From Lysinibacillus fusiformis (GTDB lineage: Bacteria > Bacillota > Bacilli > Bacillales_A > Planococcaceae), in assembly GCF_002845985.1 (NCBI RefSeq), contig NZ_PDFK01000005.1, positions 124,001-188,000 on the forward strand: a DNA stretch of 64,000 nt, in the 5' to 3' direction. Both the position numbers and the translations under genes were made by a program. Numbering within the stretch: the stretch's first letter is position 1; every line of letters begins with the position of its first letter. Below are positions 17,202 to 27,754 of this stretch, one piece after another. Below the pieces are notes generated by a model that saw nothing but the letters and a program-made list of their open reading frames with translations, was not told the origin of the DNA and made no database searches.

Positions 17202-18512
17202 TTACATATTTAGTTCATTAACTACATTAATAAGAGAGTCAGAAGAAGAAGAAACGAGCGTAGCTCCCTGTGATAATTCAGTAATTAGATTAGAGATGGC
17301 TGAAATATCTCTTGATGTGTTGACATATTGCTGTTGAATGCCAGAAACAGCATCGGCAATATCATTAAATGACTTGGATAAATTCTCTTGTGTATTGACA
17401 CTGTGCTGAATTTTTTGATCCACATTAAGAACGGAATTGGCCATCGTTGTAATATTGCTTTCTGTTTCTTTAATGAGGTGTGAAACATTTTGTACGGCAT
17501 TTTTTGTTTCCTCAGCAAGCTTGCGTACTTCCTCAGCCACCACCGCGAAACCTTTCCCATGTTCTCCAGCTCGAGCAGCCTCGATGGAAGCATTTAAGGC
17601 TAATAAATTGGTTTGATCAGCAATACCTGTAACAAGTCCAACAATCTCAGAAATTTTCTGAGAAGAGGTACGTAGCTGATTCATCGTTACCTCCAGACTG
17701 TTGACACTTTGTAAAATGACTTGGATTAAATCATTTTGTTCTTTAAGCTGCAGTTGACCACGTCTTGATTTTTCTTGGGTATCTGCTACGAAGCTTAATC
17801 CTTGCTTTGTCGCCACAGCAATATCATCTGTCTGCGAGGAAATAACCAATAGTGATGCTGCTGTTTCTTCACTAATAGAGTTGAGCTCCTCTGCTGTACT
17901 CTGAATGGTTGTAACAAGAGAGTTTTTTGTTGCATCAGCCACTGAGCGAATACGTTCTTCTTCATTTTCATAGGCCTCAATCACAAGCTGTTGCTCGAAA
18001 TTAATGATTTTACAAAAAGCATTTATGGCACGAATGGCATCTTGTTTTGAGATGTCCACCTCGCTCACAAAATTTGTAAATGTAGAAGTGAGTGATTGGA
18101 ATGAGGCAATATACCATTTGGATTGTAAACCAATTCGCACGTGAGTCTCAGCAATTGCCTTTCTTTCGGCAATGTAGGCATCATTTATATGACTCTCAAA
18201 AATATCACTTAAATGTTTATGTAATGTAATTTTCAAACGGTCAATATGTGATGTTCTATTAATAATATCGATTAGATCTTGGCTCAAACTAATGGCAGCA
18301 TAAAATTGCTCCACCATTGCAGGGATGAGATCCTTTGCAAGCGGTTGTAGTTGTTTAATGATTGCTAAATCGTCTACTGTTAAATTTAAAAGTTGCAATT
18401 GTTTTTGAAGATTTGGGTAGTTCGATACATCTAGTCGTACATCATTCTTAAAATTTTCAGGTGTTAATGTAATTGAATAGTTAGCACTACTGTTTTTGGA
18501 AAACCAACTCAT
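17202..18512 (-). CDS. hemAT: Heme-based aerotactic transducer HemAT
   Basis: A 436-residue soluble chemoreceptor. An N-terminal globin-coupled sensor domain (about 35-180) has the proximal heme ligand H124 in AETHVRIGL, aligned with H123 of B. subtilis HemAT; the rest is a methyl-accepting signalling domain with the highly conserved hairpin tip around [16 protein letters not shown]. It senses oxygen and passes the signal to CheA and CheW. No membrane segment, as expected. The start at 18512 has GGAG 9 bases upstream; an ATG 5 codons earlier has AGGA directly abutting it. Confidence 0.92.
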   Translation of the reverse strand: MSWFSKNSSANYSITLTPENFKNDVRLDVSNYPNLQKQLQLLNLTVDDLAIIKQLQPLAKDLIPAMVEQFYAAISLSQDLIDIINRTSHIDRLKITLHKHLSDIFESHINDAYIAERKAIAETHVRIGLQSKWYIASFQSLTSTFTNFVSEVDISKQDAIRAINAFCKIINFEQQLVIEAYENEEERIRSVADATKNSLVTTIQSTAEELNSISEETAASLLVISSQTDDIAVATKQGLSFVADTQEKSRRGQLQLKEQNDLIQVILQSVNSLEVTMNQLRTSSQKISEIVGLVTGIADQTNLLALNASIEAARAGEHGKGFAVVAEEVRKLAEETKNAVQNVSHLIKETESNITTMANSVLNVDQKIQHSVNTQENLSKSFNDIADAVSGIQQQYVNTSRDISAISNLITELSQGATLVSSSSDSLINVVNELNM

Positions 18513-18795
18513 TATTATTTGCTCCATTCCTAATATCTATAATAAATTGTAAGTAAAAAAGCCTTTTGAAATTTGTTAGGTTTGTAAATTTGATAAATAA
18601 TTGGTATTAAATCTATTTTACTATTATTTGCTGAATATTTGGTTGAAAATTTGGCTATTTCTTTATTTTTTTACTTTATTGTCAGTTCAATTAGTGAAGC
18701 GAAGTAAATTTGTATTTAAAATAGGAAACCTGTAAAATACGAACTGTTTAGCAAGATAGAGATTGTACGTAAAAAAGGATTAGAGGAGGTATTAT

Positions 18796-19005
18796 ATGGA
18801 GAAAAAGCGTTTTAAATTTGTCATCCCAGTCATGGTTATTGTCGCAATTGGCTCTGTTTATATGTTACGAAACTATTATGCTGAGGTACCCTCTGTTGAG
18901 CGATTATTAATTACAATCTGTGCAACTTTGGGATCAGGCGTATTAGCATACTTTTTATTTCCGCAGCAAGGTGATAATAAAATTGATGATAGGGGACCCT
19001 ATTAA
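18796..19005 (+). CDS. Small two-span membrane protein, unknown
   Basis: A 69-residue protein with hydrophobic segments at about 7-24 and 36-54, a lysine-rich start (MEKKRFKF) and a hydrophilic tail. GAGGAGG lies 8 bases before the ATG, and a strong terminator follows, so it is very likely a real monocistronic gene. I do not recognise a family. It lies between hemAT and corA, both on the other strand, and shares no obvious function with them. Confidence 0.7.
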   Translation: MEKKRFKFVIPVMVIVAIGSVYMLRNYYAEVPSVERLLITICATLGSGVLAYFLFPQQGDNKIDDRGPY

Positions 19006-19020
19006 CTTCTTGAAAAAGGA

Positions 19021-19058
19021 GACTGCTCGTTTCATGACAAAACGAGCAGCTTTTTTTA
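19021..19058 (+). terminator. Terminator after the small membrane protein
   Basis: CTGCTCGTTT pairs with AAACGAGCAG, followed by seven T. It abuts the end of corA on the other strand. Confidence 0.85.
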
Positions 19059-20018
19059 TGGTTTAAATAATTTAAACCAGCCTTTATGTTTAAAGATGGC
19101 TAGCATAAAGATCGCAATAATAATCATGGAGCCTAGTACAATAAAATAGCTGTAATGGCCATGAAGCTCAGGCATGTTATCAAAGTTCATGCCATATACA
19201 CCAGCAATAAAAGTAAGGGGAATAAAGATAGTTGATACAATGGTTAAAGTCATCATAATGCCGTTCATGCGACTTGAGCTCATAGCCATATAGCTATCGC
19301 GCATATCCGCTGTCAATTCTCGATTGGATTCAACCATTTCAGTTAGTTTAATGAGATGGTCGTATATATCCCCGAAATAAGCTCTTTCTGATTTGTTTAA
19401 AGAAAAACGGTAAGAATTAAGAATTCGATATAAAAGATCTCGCATCGGTAAAATAGTGCGTCTAAGGTCAAGCAAATCGCTACGGAATTCGAAGACAATC
19501 TTCATGGCATTTACGTTGCTTTGGTATGTAAGTTCGCCTTCAAGTGCATTAAGATGATCTTCAATTTTATAAACAAGAGGGAAATAGCTATCCACGATTT
19601 TATCAATTGTTTGATATGTTAAATAAACCGTCCCCCGTTCCCAATTCTTTGGTTGGCTTGCTAGTATCTTTTGTACCTTATCTATTTCAGGAACAGGGTT
19701 TTTATGGAACGTCACAATAAATTTATTGGAGGCAAAAATATTAACCTCTTCTGCAGCAAGGTTCTCTTCGTTTACTCGATGAATAACAAAGAAATGAAAA
19801 TCATCATAGAAATCGAGCTTTGGGCGCTGTAATCGCATTAAGCAATCTTCAATAGCAAGCGGATGGAAATGGAAAAATGTATCTAATAATGATTCTTCTT
19901 CGGCTGTAGGGCAATTAAAATCAACCCAATACCATTCAAATTCTTGCTGATGTATAACTTCCAATGGAAAATCTCTTAGTAATTGTTGTTGTTTTGTAAT
20001 ACCAATGGTGCTTATCAC
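19056..20018 (-). CDS. corA: CorA-family magnesium/cobalt transporter
   Basis: A 320-residue CorA-type channel subunit: a long N-terminal cytoplasmic funnel domain rich in charged helices, then two C-terminal membrane segments. The signature GMN is present in IAGVYGMNFDNMPE just after the first one, and the tail ends in lysine-rich KHKGWFKLFKP. It forms a pentameric Mg2+ (or Co2+/Ni2+) channel. The start used is GTG 20018, with GAGGTG 6 bases upstream; GTG 20027 lies within that ribosome binding site. It follows a methyltransferase gene by 28-37 bases and probably shares its transcript. Confidence 0.9.
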   Translation of the reverse strand: MISTIGITKQQQLLRDFPLEVIHQQEFEWYWVDFNCPTAEEESLLDTFFHFHPLAIEDCLMRLQRPKLDFYDDFHFFVIHRVNEENLAAEEVNIFASNKFIVTFHKNPVPEIDKVQKILASQPKNWERGTVYLTYQTIDKIVDSYFPLVYKIEDHLNALEGELTYQSNVNAMKIVFEFRSDLLDLRRTILPMRDLLYRILNSYRFSLNKSERAYFGDIYDHLIKLTEMVESNRELTADMRDSYMAMSSSRMNGIMMTLTIVSTIFIPLTFIAGVYGMNFDNMPELHGHYSYFIVLGSMIIIAIFMLAIFKHKGWFKLFKP

Positions 20019-20055
20019 GGTTTTCACCTCAAATTATTTACTACAAAATATTTAT

Positions 20056-20739
20056 TTAGTGCCCCTCTTTAAAGCATACCCAACCAGCAAATAAAGTAGT
20101 GGCAAAAAATCTAGAAGGTTTTGTAAAGCCCGCCTTTTGTAGCAGTGTTAAAATATCCTCTTCACGCATAAACGAAAGGGAGCGAATGGATTTTTCCATC
20201 TCTGCTACATCAGATGCAGAAAGCTTTGTATGTTGTAGCCAATAGGAACGCCATAAATCAAATTGTAGTTCAGTTTCTAAAGAGCCGGGCTGACCATATT
20301 TTGAGACAAGGACAAACGGTGCTCCAGGCTTTAAATGTCTTGCGATTTCTTCTAATGTAGATAGCTTTTCTTCATAACCCAGAATAAAATGCAGAACGAG
20401 AACACAACTTGCTGCATCGTATTTTATGGAGGGTAATTGAGTATCTAGTATTGTTCCTTGGTGGAAAGACAGCGTATTGGGTAGAGTGTGTAGACGTTCC
20501 TTTGCTATGCTGAGCATGGACTCTGATGGATCAATACCTGTGAATGACCAGTCGGGCCTTCCATCTGCAAGCTGTAAAATTTCATTGCCGCTTCCTGCAC
20601 CCACAATTAACATATCAGCTTTATCTGGGAGTGTGGAATGATAAAAGGTTTGTATTAAACGTAGCATGGGATCATAGCTTGGCAATGTACGACGAATACC
20701 CTTTTCATATTCGTTTGCTAATGTGTTGTTAAATTCCAT
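20056..20739 (-). CDS. Class I SAM-dependent methyltransferase
   Basis: A 227-residue methyltransferase with motif I MLIVGAGSGNE (about 43-53), GIDPSESML (about 68-76) for the acidic ribose contact, and the helical C-terminus typical of the Methyltransf_11/25 group. Substrate unknown. GTGATGAGAG is upstream of the ATG. It reads in the same direction as corA and just before it. Unrelated in detail to the methyltransferases at 3904 and 40824. Confidence 0.82.
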   Translation of the reverse strand: MEFNNTLANEYEKGIRRTLPSYDPMLRLIQTFYHSTLPDKADMLIVGAGSGNEILQLADGRPDWSFTGIDPSESMLSIAKERLHTLPNTLSFHQGTILDTQLPSIKYDAASCVLVLHFILGYEEKLSTLEEIARHLKPGAPFVLVSKYGQPGSLETELQFDLWRSYWLQHTKLSASDVAEMEKSIRSLSFMREEDILTLLQKAGFTKPSRFFATTLFAGWVCFKEGH

Positions 20740-20863
20740 CTCTCATCACAGCCTTCCAAAAAAATTTTAATAAATCTTATTTAATGTGAAACTATTACGG
20801 GTATAGTTCCGTAAATAGTAGTACATAAAACATAGACAAAGTACAAAGAAAGGGTTGATATAT

Positions 20864-21169
20864 ATGGAGACTAAATGGTCTAAAGTAATCATACACGCAA
20901 GTGCATTTTTTGCGCCATGGTTAGTACCTATTATTTTCTTCTTAATTAGTTCGGATGAGGAAGTGAAGGCGATTTCTATTCAAGCATTGCTCTTCCAAAT
21001 TGTTATGGGTATTTTAATCGCTATCTCAGTTGTTTTAAGTTTTGTGCTTATTGGGTTACCGTTTTTAATCATTTTCGGCATCATGTTATTTGTTGTACCA
21101 ATTATCGGTATCGTAAAAGCATTGTCTGATGAGCCTTGGCGTTATCCAATTGTTGGTCGTTGGGTATAA
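20864..21169 (+). CDS. DUF4870 family membrane protein
   Basis: A 101-residue membrane protein with three hydrophobic segments (about 8-26, 39-58, 62-82) and the ending WRYPIVGRW typical of DUF4870. ATG 20864 is chosen because AAAGAAAGGG is 10 bases upstream; TTG 20855 is nearly adjacent to it. It is a single gene with its own terminator. The family has no known function. Confidence 0.83.
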   Translation: METKWSKVIIHASAFFAPWLVPIIFFLISSDEEVKAISIQALLFQIVMGILIAISVVLSFVLIGLPFLIIFGIMLFVVPIIGIVKALSDEPWRYPIVGRWV

Positions 21170-21178
21170 TTTTCATAG

Positions 21179-21217
21179 ACGCAAGTATATGCTAGTTGCA
21201 TATGCTTGCGTTTTTTC
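21179..21217 (+). terminator. Terminator after the DUF4870 gene
   Basis: ACGCAAGTATATGC pairs with GCATATGCTTGCGT (one mismatch), then TTTTT. Confidence 0.85.
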
Positions 21218-21344
21218 TATGACTAATAAGGGTACATTAGGTATATGAGCAAATTATAACCCGCGCAGATTTGACTGAAAAAGTACTGTTTTTTGTACTA
21301 AAATAGGCACTTTAAGACTTTTCACTTTTCTATGGGCGAAATCA

Positions 21345-21374
21345 TTGCAATTTTTTTGAAGCGTTTTGTATAAT
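21345..21374 (+). promoter_or_regulatory. Sigma-A promoter of the ctsR operon
   Basis: TTGCAA at 21345-21350 and TATAAT at 21369-21374, 18-base spacer. The CtsR operator begins 13 bases after the -10 box, so bound CtsR would block the start site. Confidence 0.7.
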
Positions 21375-21386
21375 ATACTAAAAGAA

Positions 21387-21403
21387 AGTCAAAGATAGTC
21401 AAA
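21387..21403 (+). promoter_or_regulatory. CtsR operator
   Basis: Two direct heptads AGTCAAA separated by GAT, an exact match to the known CtsR site (heptad, three bases, heptad). It lies directly after the promoter of the operon that encodes CtsR itself, so the operon is autorepressed and opened by heat or protein stress. Confidence 0.93.
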
Positions 21404-21434
21404 GTCAGTGAAGCAAGCGAGGTGTATTCCTAAA

Positions 21435-21905
21435 ATGCGTAATATATCAGACATCATAGAAGGTTACTTAAAGCAAGTACTTGAATTAGGTGGAGAAGGG
21501 CATATTGAAATTAAACGGAGTGAGATTGCTGATAAATTTCAATGTGTGCCATCACAAATAAATTATGTAATTAATACAAGATTTACTGCCGAGCGAGGTT
21601 ACCTTGTTGAGAGCAAACGTGGTGGTGGTGGGTACATACGAATTTTACGTGTCCGCGCGCATTCACAGATTGATTTAATCGACGATGTTCTCAGACAAAT
21701 AGAAGGTGGAGCATCTCAAACGATGGCAGAAGATTTAGTATATCGGCTCATCGATGAGCAGGTAATTTCAAAACGAGAAGCGAAATTAATGTTAGCAGCA
21801 ATTGATCGCTCCACAATCGATTTACATCTCCCTTTAAGAGATACTATTCGAGCAAAGATCTTGCGAGCAATGCTGACAACAATCAAATATGAACAGCAAA
21901 AATAG
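21435..21905 (+). CDS. ctsR: Transcriptional repressor CtsR
   Basis: A 156-residue CtsR. The N-terminal winged helix-turn-helix includes SEIADKFQCVPSQINYVINTRF and the beta-wing with the tetraglycine loop SKRGGGGYIR, which senses heat; the C-terminal helical domain is the target of McsB. ATG 21435 is used: GAGGTG ends 11 bases before it, whereas GTG 21408 would start before this site. First gene of ctsR-mcsA-mcsB-clpC. Confidence 0.95.
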   Translation: MRNISDIIEGYLKQVLELGGEGHIEIKRSEIADKFQCVPSQINYVINTRFTAERGYLVESKRGGGGYIRILRVRAHSQIDLIDDVLRQIEGGASQTMAEDLVYRLIDEQVISKREAKLMLAAIDRSTIDLHLPLRDTIRAKILRAMLTTIKYEQQK

Positions 21906-21918
21906 TGAGGTGATGGAA

Positions 21919-22461
21919 ATGATATGCGAACATTGTAAACAACGTAATGCGACAGTTACAGTAACACAAGTTCAAAATGGGCAAAAGGTGGAGCACCATT
22001 ATTGTGACGTCTGCGCCTCACAGTTCCATCCATTTCATGCAGAGTTTAAACAAGAGCCAGTGTCTATTCAACAGCTATTGTCGAACTGGTTCGGCTCGCC
22101 TACATGGCAAAAGGTGGGGGAAAAACAACAAGTTCAACCACAACAGCAAACATGCCCACAATGTGGATTTTCGTATAAACAATTTTTAAAAGAAGGTAAA
22201 TTTGGATGCCCGAGCTGTTATGACACCTTTAGTGAGCATTTGCCTAAGCTCTTTAATCGCATACAGGCAGGCCCTCAACACATTGGTAAAATGCCTGGTG
22301 CTCGCAGTAATGTGTATGTCATTAAAAAGCAAATAGAGGATATCCGCAAGCGTATGAAGGCCGCTGTAGCAGAAGAACAATTTGAGGAGGCGGCGAAGCT
22401 CCGTGATGAAGTTAAAGAGCTAGAGAAGCATCTACAATTTGAAGGTGGTGATGTGTCATGA
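21919..22461 (+). CDS. mcsA: McsA, zinc-binding activator of the arginine kinase McsB
   Basis: A 180-residue protein with four CxxC motifs (CEHC, CDVC, CPQC, CPSC) that form two zinc sites, and a C-terminal UVR-like coiled segment EEQFEEAAKLRDEVKELE. It activates McsB and modulates CtsR. ATG 21919 has GAGGTG 7 bases upstream; earlier in-frame ATGs lie inside ctsR or the ribosome binding site. It ends overlapping mcsB by four bases. Confidence 0.93.
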   Translation: MICEHCKQRNATVTVTQVQNGQKVEHHYCDVCASQFHPFHAEFKQEPVSIQQLLSNWFGSPTWQKVGEKQQVQPQQQTCPQCGFSYKQFLKEGKFGCPSCYDTFSEHLPKLFNRIQAGPQHIGKMPGARSNVYVIKKQIEDIRKRMKAAVAEEQFEEAAKLRDEVKELEKHLQFEGGDVS

Positions 22462-23567
22462 TGATTGATTCATTTTTAGAGCGTGCGACCCCAACGTGGA
22501 TGCATATCAAGGATGATTATTCAGATATTGTCATTAGTACACGTATTCGCCTTGCTCGAAATTTAGATGGCTATCGATTTCCATTAGCTTTCTCAGAGAA
22601 TGAGGCACTGCAGGTGGAACAGGCAGTTACACATGCACTAAGTGATAGCCCAACGCTTCAAAATGATTATGCTTATTTTGCTATTAAGGATTTAACGCCT
22701 CTACAGCGTCAAATTCTTGTAGAAAAGCATTTGATTAGTCCACAGCTTGCTAAAAAAGAGCAAGTAGGCTCCATACTTCTTTCTGAAGATGAATCCGTTA
22801 GCATTATGGTGAATGAAGAGGATCATTTACGCATTCAATGTATGACAGCAAGCTTTCAACTTCAAAGTGCCTATGAACAAGCAAATAAAATTGATCGTAT
22901 CCTAGAGAAAGTATTACCGTATGCCTTTCGAGATACTTTTGGCTATTTAACAAGTTGTCCGACAAATATTGGCACGGGTCTTCGCGCATCGGTCATGATG
23001 CATCTACCCGCACTGACATTAACCGGGCAAATGAATCAAATTATTAATGCCATGACTCGCTTAGGAATGACTGTAAGAGGTATATATGGGGAAGGCAGCG
23101 AAAATTTAGGAAATGTTTATCAAGTGTCGAATCAAATTACACTTGGGAAGACAGAAGAAGACATTTTAGCAGACATACAAAGTGTCGCTGAAAAGATTAT
23201 CCAAAAAGAGCGACACGCAAGAGGGAAGTTGATGGAAAAGGCAGAGCTTGCTCTAGAAGATAGAGTATATCGGGCTTTAGGTACCCTTACACATGCGAGA
23301 ATTCTAACAAGTGAGGAAGCCGCTACCTGTCTATCTAATGTTCGTTTAGGAGTAGATCTACAGTTAATTGATGGGATTCAAGCAACAACCTTAAATGAAT
23401 GTGTTGTTAGTATGCAACCAGGTTTTTTACAGCACTATGCAGGTGAGGCACTGCCCCCTGCTGAACGGGATCGTGTCCGAGCGGAAATGCTCCGTGAGGC
23501 ATTATCTCAAGAATATGCGAATAAGCCTATAAATGGGGAAAAAGGAGAGGATTTATATGATGTTTAA
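22458..23567 (+). CDS. mcsB: Protein-arginine kinase McsB
   Basis: A 369-residue phosphagen-kinase-fold enzyme. [17 protein letters not shown] (about 28-44) is the ATP-binding and family motif, and [15 protein letters not shown] (about 174-188) contains the reactive-cysteine loop. McsB phosphorylates arginines on damaged proteins and on CtsR, marking them for ClpCP. The start overlaps the mcsA stop (ATGA). The last codons overlap the start of clpC. Confidence 0.94.
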   Translation: MMIDSFLERATPTWMHIKDDYSDIVISTRIRLARNLDGYRFPLAFSENEALQVEQAVTHALSDSPTLQNDYAYFAIKDLTPLQRQILVEKHLISPQLAKKEQVGSILLSEDESVSIMVNEEDHLRIQCMTASFQLQSAYEQANKIDRILEKVLPYAFRDTFGYLTSCPTNIGTGLRASVMMHLPALTLTGQMNQIINAMTRLGMTVRGIYGEGSENLGNVYQVSNQITLGKTEEDILADIQSVAEKIIQKERHARGKLMEKAELALEDRVYRALGTLTHARILTSEEAATCLSNVRLGVDLQLIDGIQATTLNECVVSMQPGFLQHYAGEALPPAERDRVRAEMLREALSQEYANKPINGEKGEDLYDV

Positions 23568-26001
23568 TCGTTTTACACAACGCGCGCAAAAAGTATTACA
23601 GCTTGCTCAGGAAGAGGCTATTCGTTGGAAGCACGAATCTATTGGAACAGAGCACATTCTATTAGGGCTTATACGTGAAGGCGGCGGTATTGCTGCGAAA
23701 GCGTTAGAAGCCATTGATATTAGTCCTCAAATGATTGAAGCTGGTATTGAGGAATTAGTTGGTAAAGGTAAAGAAGATGTCGGCCCAATTGTTCACTATA
23801 CGCCAAGAGCTAAGAAAGTAATTGAACTATCTGTGGATGAATCACGTAAATTAGGTCACTCGTATATCGGCACAGAGCACTTATTATTAGCGCTTATTCG
23901 TGAAGGTGAAGGCGTGGCAGCTCGCGTCTTAAACAATGCGGGTGTCGGCTTAAATAAAGCACGTCAGCAAGTATTATTGCTATTAGGTAACAACGATAAT
24001 GCACAATCTGGGCAACAAGCAGCTCAAGCTGCCAATACCCCAACTTTAGATAGCCTAGCGCGTGATTTAACACAAATTGCACGTGAAGGCACATTGGACC
24101 CTGTTATTGGTCGAAGCAAGGAAATTACACGTGTGATTGAAGTGTTATCGCGTCGTACGAAAAATAACCCTGTATTGATTGGTGAGCCAGGTGTTGGTAA
24201 AACAGCGATTGCTGAAGGGTTAGCACAGCAAATTATCCATAATGAAGTACCAGAAATCCTACGTGACAAACGTGTCATGACTTTAGATATGGGGACGGTT
24301 GTTGCAGGTACTAAATATCGTGGTGAATTTGAAGATCGTTTGAAAAAGGTGATGGATGAAATTCGCCAAGCCGGCAACATCATTTTATTCATCGATGAAT
24401 TGCATACATTAATCGGTGCAGGTGGTGCAGAAGGTGCGATTGATGCCTCCAATATTTTAAAACCATCTTTAGCACGCGGTGAGCTTCAATGTATTGGTGC
24501 AACAACATTAGACGAGTACCGCAAATATATTGAAAAGGATGCAGCATTAGAGCGTCGCTTCCAACCAATCCAAGTGGATGAACCAACAGTGGAAGAAGCG
24601 ATTCTAATTATTCAAGGCTTACGTGACCGTTATGAAGCGCATCACCGTGTAAAAATTACAGATGAAGCGATTGAAGCAGCGGCTAAAATGAGTGACAGAT
24701 ATATTTCAGACCGATTCTTACCAGATAAAGCAATTGACTTAATCGACGAGGCAGGTTCTAAAGTCCGCTTACGTTCATTTGCAGTGCCACCAAACTTAAA
24801 GGCACTTGAAGATAAACTTGAAAATGTGCGCTCTGAAAAAAATGCAGCCGTATCAGGCCAAGAATTTGAAAAGGCAGCCTCTCTAAGAGACACAGAGCAA
24901 AAGCTGAAAGATGAAATTGAAGCTACACGAAAAAATTGGAAAGAAGAGCAAGGCAAAGCGGAATCTAAAGTGACTGTGGATGATGTTGCAGCAGTTGTAT
25001 CAATGTGGACAGGAATCCCAGTAGCTAAAATTGCTTCCGAGGAATCTTCGAAGTTATTACAACTTGAAGAAGAGTTACACAAACGTGTAGTAGGGCAAGG
25101 AGAAGCGGTAGAAGCGATTTCTCGTGCGATCCGTCGTGCAAGAGCAGGCTTAAAAGATCCAAAACGACCAATCGGCTCATTCATTTTCTTAGGACCTACA
25201 GGTGTAGGTAAAACAGAGTTGGCAAGAGCACTTGCTGAAGTGATGTTTGGCGATGAAGATGCGATGATTCGTGTCGATATGTCTGAGTACATGGAGAAGC
25301 ATTCGACTTCTCGTTTAGTAGGTTCACCTCCAGGCTATGTGGGCTTTGATGATGGTGGTCAATTGACTGAAAAGGTTCGCCGTAAACCATACTCGGTTGT
25401 ATTATTAGATGAAATTGAAAAAGCACATCCAGATGTTTTCAATATTCTACTGCAAGTTCTTGAAGATGGCCGTTTAACAGATTCTAAGGGCCGTGTAGTA
25501 GACTTCCGTAATACAGTAGTCATTATGACTTCAAACGTTGGTGCCGATGCTTTAAAATATCAAAAGAGCCTTGGTTTCAATGTAGGTGGAGCAGAATCTA
25601 AGCATAAAGATATGAAGGGTACGATGCTAGAAGAATTGAAAAAGGCATTCCGTCCAGAGTTCTTAAACCGTATCGATGAAATGATTGTCTTCCACGCATT
25701 AGATAAAGAGCATTTAAAAGAAATCATTGCAATGATGGGCAATGCACTAACAAAACGCTTAAAAGAGCAAGATATTTCGTTGGAGCTAACTGATGCAGCA
25801 CTTGAGAAAATTGCTGAGGAAGGCTATGACCCTCAATATGGTGCTCGTCCGTTACGCCGTGCATTACAAAAACAAGTAGAGGATCGATTATCAGAAGAAT
25901 TGCTGAAAGGTAATGTAGAGAAAGGTAATCAGGTAATCATTGATTATGTAGACGGTGAGTTTATTGTAAAGAAAAAAGAGGGAGTATCCATCTCTAAATA
26001 A
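23557..26001 (+). CDS. clpC: ATP-dependent Clp protease ATPase subunit ClpC
   Basis: An 814-residue Hsp100 ATPase. Two Clp N repeats (about 3-145) bind substrates and phosphoarginine; AAA1 has Walker A GEPGVGKT and Walker B LFIDELH; the middle domain has a UVR-like coiled coil; AAA2 has GPTGVGKT and [12 protein letters not shown]; a C-terminal D2-small domain follows. It unfolds proteins for ClpP. ATG 23557 is used (AAAGGAGAGG 6 bases upstream); the frame is open further upstream within mcsB. A terminator follows. Confidence 0.95.
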   Translation: MMFNRFTQRAQKVLQLAQEEAIRWKHESIGTEHILLGLIREGGGIAAKALEAIDISPQMIEAGIEELVGKGKEDVGPIVHYTPRAKKVIELSVDESRKLGHSYIGTEHLLLALIREGEGVAARVLNNAGVGLNKARQQVLLLLGNNDNAQSGQQAAQAANTPTLDSLARDLTQIAREGTLDPVIGRSKEITRVIEVLSRRTKNNPVLIGEPGVGKTAIAEGLAQQIIHNEVPEILRDKRVMTLDMGTVVAGTKYRGEFEDRLKKVMDEIRQAGNIILFIDELHTLIGAGGAEGAIDASNILKPSLARGELQCIGATTLDEYRKYIEKDAALERRFQPIQVDEPTVEEAILIIQGLRDRYEAHHRVKITDEAIEAAAKMSDRYISDRFLPDKAIDLIDEAGSKVRLRSFAVPPNLKALEDKLENVRSEKNAAVSGQEFEKAASLRDTEQKLKDEIEATRKNWKEEQGKAESKVTVDDVAAVVSMWTGIPVAKIASEESSKLLQLEEELHKRVVGQGEAVEAISRAIRRARAGLKDPKRPIGSFIFLGPTGVGKTELARALAEVMFGDEDAMIRVDMSEYMEKHSTSRLVGSPPGYVGFDDGGQLTEKVRRKPYSVVLLDEIEKAHPDVFNILLQVLEDGRLTDSKGRVVDFRNTVVIMTSNVGADALKYQKSLGFNVGGAESKHKDMKGTMLEELKKAFRPEFLNRIDEMIVFHALDKEHLKEIIAMMGNALTKRLKEQDISLELTDAALEKIAEEGYDPQYGARPLRRALQKQVEDRLSEELLKGNVEKGNQVIIDYVDGEFIVKKKEGVSISK

Positions 26002-26009
26002 TTTTATGC

Positions 26010-26048
26010 AAAGACAGCGAGGCTTTAAGTGCCAAGCTGTCTTTTTTT
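26010..26048 (+). terminator. Terminator of the ctsR-mcsA-mcsB-clpC operon
   Basis: AAAGACAGC pairs with GCTGTCTTT, with an inner GGC/GCC stem, ending in seven T. It separates clpC from radA, so radA probably has its own promoter as well. Confidence 0.88.
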
Positions 26049-26092
26049 CTGTACAATTAATGATAAGAACAAATATTCGAGGTGAAAGCAAT

Positions 26093-27469
26093 TTGGCAAA
26101 GAAAAAAACAAAGTTTGTATGTTCAGGCTGTGGCTATGAAACTGCAAAATGGATGGGAAGATGTCCAGGGTGTGGAGAATGGAATAAGATGGTGGAAGAA
26201 GTTGAGATGGTCGCAAAGGGACCACGAGGAGCATTCCAGCATTCTGCTACAGTTACCCAAAAGGCTCTCCCAATTATTCAGGTCGAAGCGACTGAAGAAT
26301 CCCGTGTAGCGACGGAAATGGGCGAACTGAATCGCGTATTGGGTGGTGGTATTGTACCCGGTTCGCTCGTATTAATCGGGGGAGATCCGGGGATTGGGAA
26401 ATCTACACTATTACTACAAGTTTCAGCATTACTTTCGAATAAAGGGCATCGTGTGCTTTATATTTCTGGAGAGGAGTCCATTCGTCAAACAAAATTACGA
26501 GCAGAGCGTCTAGGAGTGGTTTCTCAAGAGCTTTACATATATTCCGAGACGAATCTCGAATTTTTAAACCAAACCATTGATGAAGTACAACCGAAATTTG
26601 TCATTGTCGATTCCATACAAACCGTCTTTCATCCAGAAGTAACAAGTGCACCAGGTAGTGTATCGCAAGTTCGTGAATGTACGGCAGAACTGATGCGAAT
26701 CGCCAAGACAAAAGGCATTGCTATTTTCTTGGTCGGGCATGTAACAAAAGAGGGGCAAATTGCCGGACCTCGTATTTTAGAGCATATGGTTGATACAGTG
26801 TTATATTTTGAAGGAGAAAGACATCATAATCATCGTATTCTACGCAGCCAAAAAAACCGCTTCGGCTCTACCAATGAAATTGCGATATTTGAAATGCTTC
26901 AAGGGGGATTAAAGGAAGTGCTGAATCCTTCTGAATTATTTTTGCAGGAGCGGTCACAAGGAGCAGCGGGATCCACTATTGTTGCATCCATGGAGGGGAC
27001 AAGACCCATCCTTGTTGAAATTCAATCTTTAGTAACACCTACAAGCTTTAATTACCCTAAACGTATGGCAACTGGTGTCGATCAAAACCGAGTGCAATTG
27101 CTAATGGCAGTGCTAGAAAAACGGATGGGCCTCATGCTACAAGCTCAGGACGCATATATTAAAGTGGCTGGTGGTGTCAAATTGGATGAGCCAGCAATTG
27201 ATTTAGCGGTGTTGACAAGTATTGTCTCAAGCTTTAAAGATCAAGCTGTGCGAGCAACGGACTGCTTTATTGGTGAAGTAGGGCTGACAGGTGAGGTACG
27301 TCGAGTATCACGGATTGAACAGCGTGTTATTGAAGCGGCAAAGCTTGGGTTTAAAAGAGCTTTCATACCTGCCTCCAATATTGGTGGTTGGGATTTTCCA
27401 CAGGGAATAGAAATAGTTGGAGTAGAAACGATCAAAGATGCATTAAATGCATGCTTTAGAGAGTTGTAA
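26093..27469 (+). CDS. radA: DNA repair protein RadA (Sms)
   Basis: A 458-residue RadA. A zinc finger (CSGCGY, then CPGC), RecA-like ATPase with Walker [10 protein letters not shown], the RadA-specific KNRFGSTNE motif, and a Lon-protease-like C-terminal domain. It helps process recombination intermediates and branch migration. The start is TTG 26093 with GAGGTG 8 bases upstream; the upstream open frame (from 26006) runs through the clpC terminator and is not used. Confidence 0.93.
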   Translation: MAKKKTKFVCSGCGYETAKWMGRCPGCGEWNKMVEEVEMVAKGPRGAFQHSATVTQKALPIIQVEATEESRVATEMGELNRVLGGGIVPGSLVLIGGDPGIGKSTLLLQVSALLSNKGHRVLYISGEESIRQTKLRAERLGVVSQELYIYSETNLEFLNQTIDEVQPKFVIVDSIQTVFHPEVTSAPGSVSQVRECTAELMRIAKTKGIAIFLVGHVTKEGQIAGPRILEHMVDTVLYFEGERHHNHRILRSQKNRFGSTNEIAIFEMLQGGLKEVLNPSELFLQERSQGAAGSTIVASMEGTRPILVEIQSLVTPTSFNYPKRMATGVDQNRVQLLMAVLEKRMGLMLQAQDAYIKVAGGVKLDEPAIDLAVLTSIVSSFKDQAVRATDCFIGEVGLTGEVRRVSRIEQRVIEAAKLGFKRAFIPASNIGGWDFPQGIEIVGVETIKDALNACFREL

Positions 27470-27478
27470 AGGGAAATT

Positions 27479-27512
27479 GTGCATGTTGGATACCATTCTG
27501 ACATGCATTTTC
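27479..27512 (+). terminator. Probable terminator after radA
   Basis: TGCATGT pairs with ACATGCA across a long loop, followed by TTTT. Moderate quality. The stretch 27513-27754 holds no gene; B. subtilis has disA at this place. Confidence 0.55.
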
Positions 27513-27754
27513 CGTCATTTTTAACGTTAAAATCGGAAACTCAAGTAAGGGGATAGGCGTCCTAGATAATAGCAGGATAAAGTCATGCAAGAGTGTCATC
27601 GAAAACACAGTAAGATAGAGGTTGGAAAGAATGATGTCTAAATGATTTATCCCTGTGAATGAACATCAAAAATAATGATAATTTGATGAGCTCATGAAGG
27701 ATTTTCTACAGTAAACTATGTATAATCTTAACTAACAATAGGAGGTGACAGCTT

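Noticed and set aside
24024..25292. Long minus-strand open frames opposite clpC (142 and 216 residues)
   Set aside because: They mirror a highly conserved gene, have no ribosome binding site, and show the composition expected of antisense frames.
26006..26092. N-terminal extension of RadA
   Set aside because: It runs through the clpC terminator, and TTG 26093 fits both the binding site and family start.
27513..27754. Remnant of disA
   Set aside because: No frame in this gap resembles DisA motifs.
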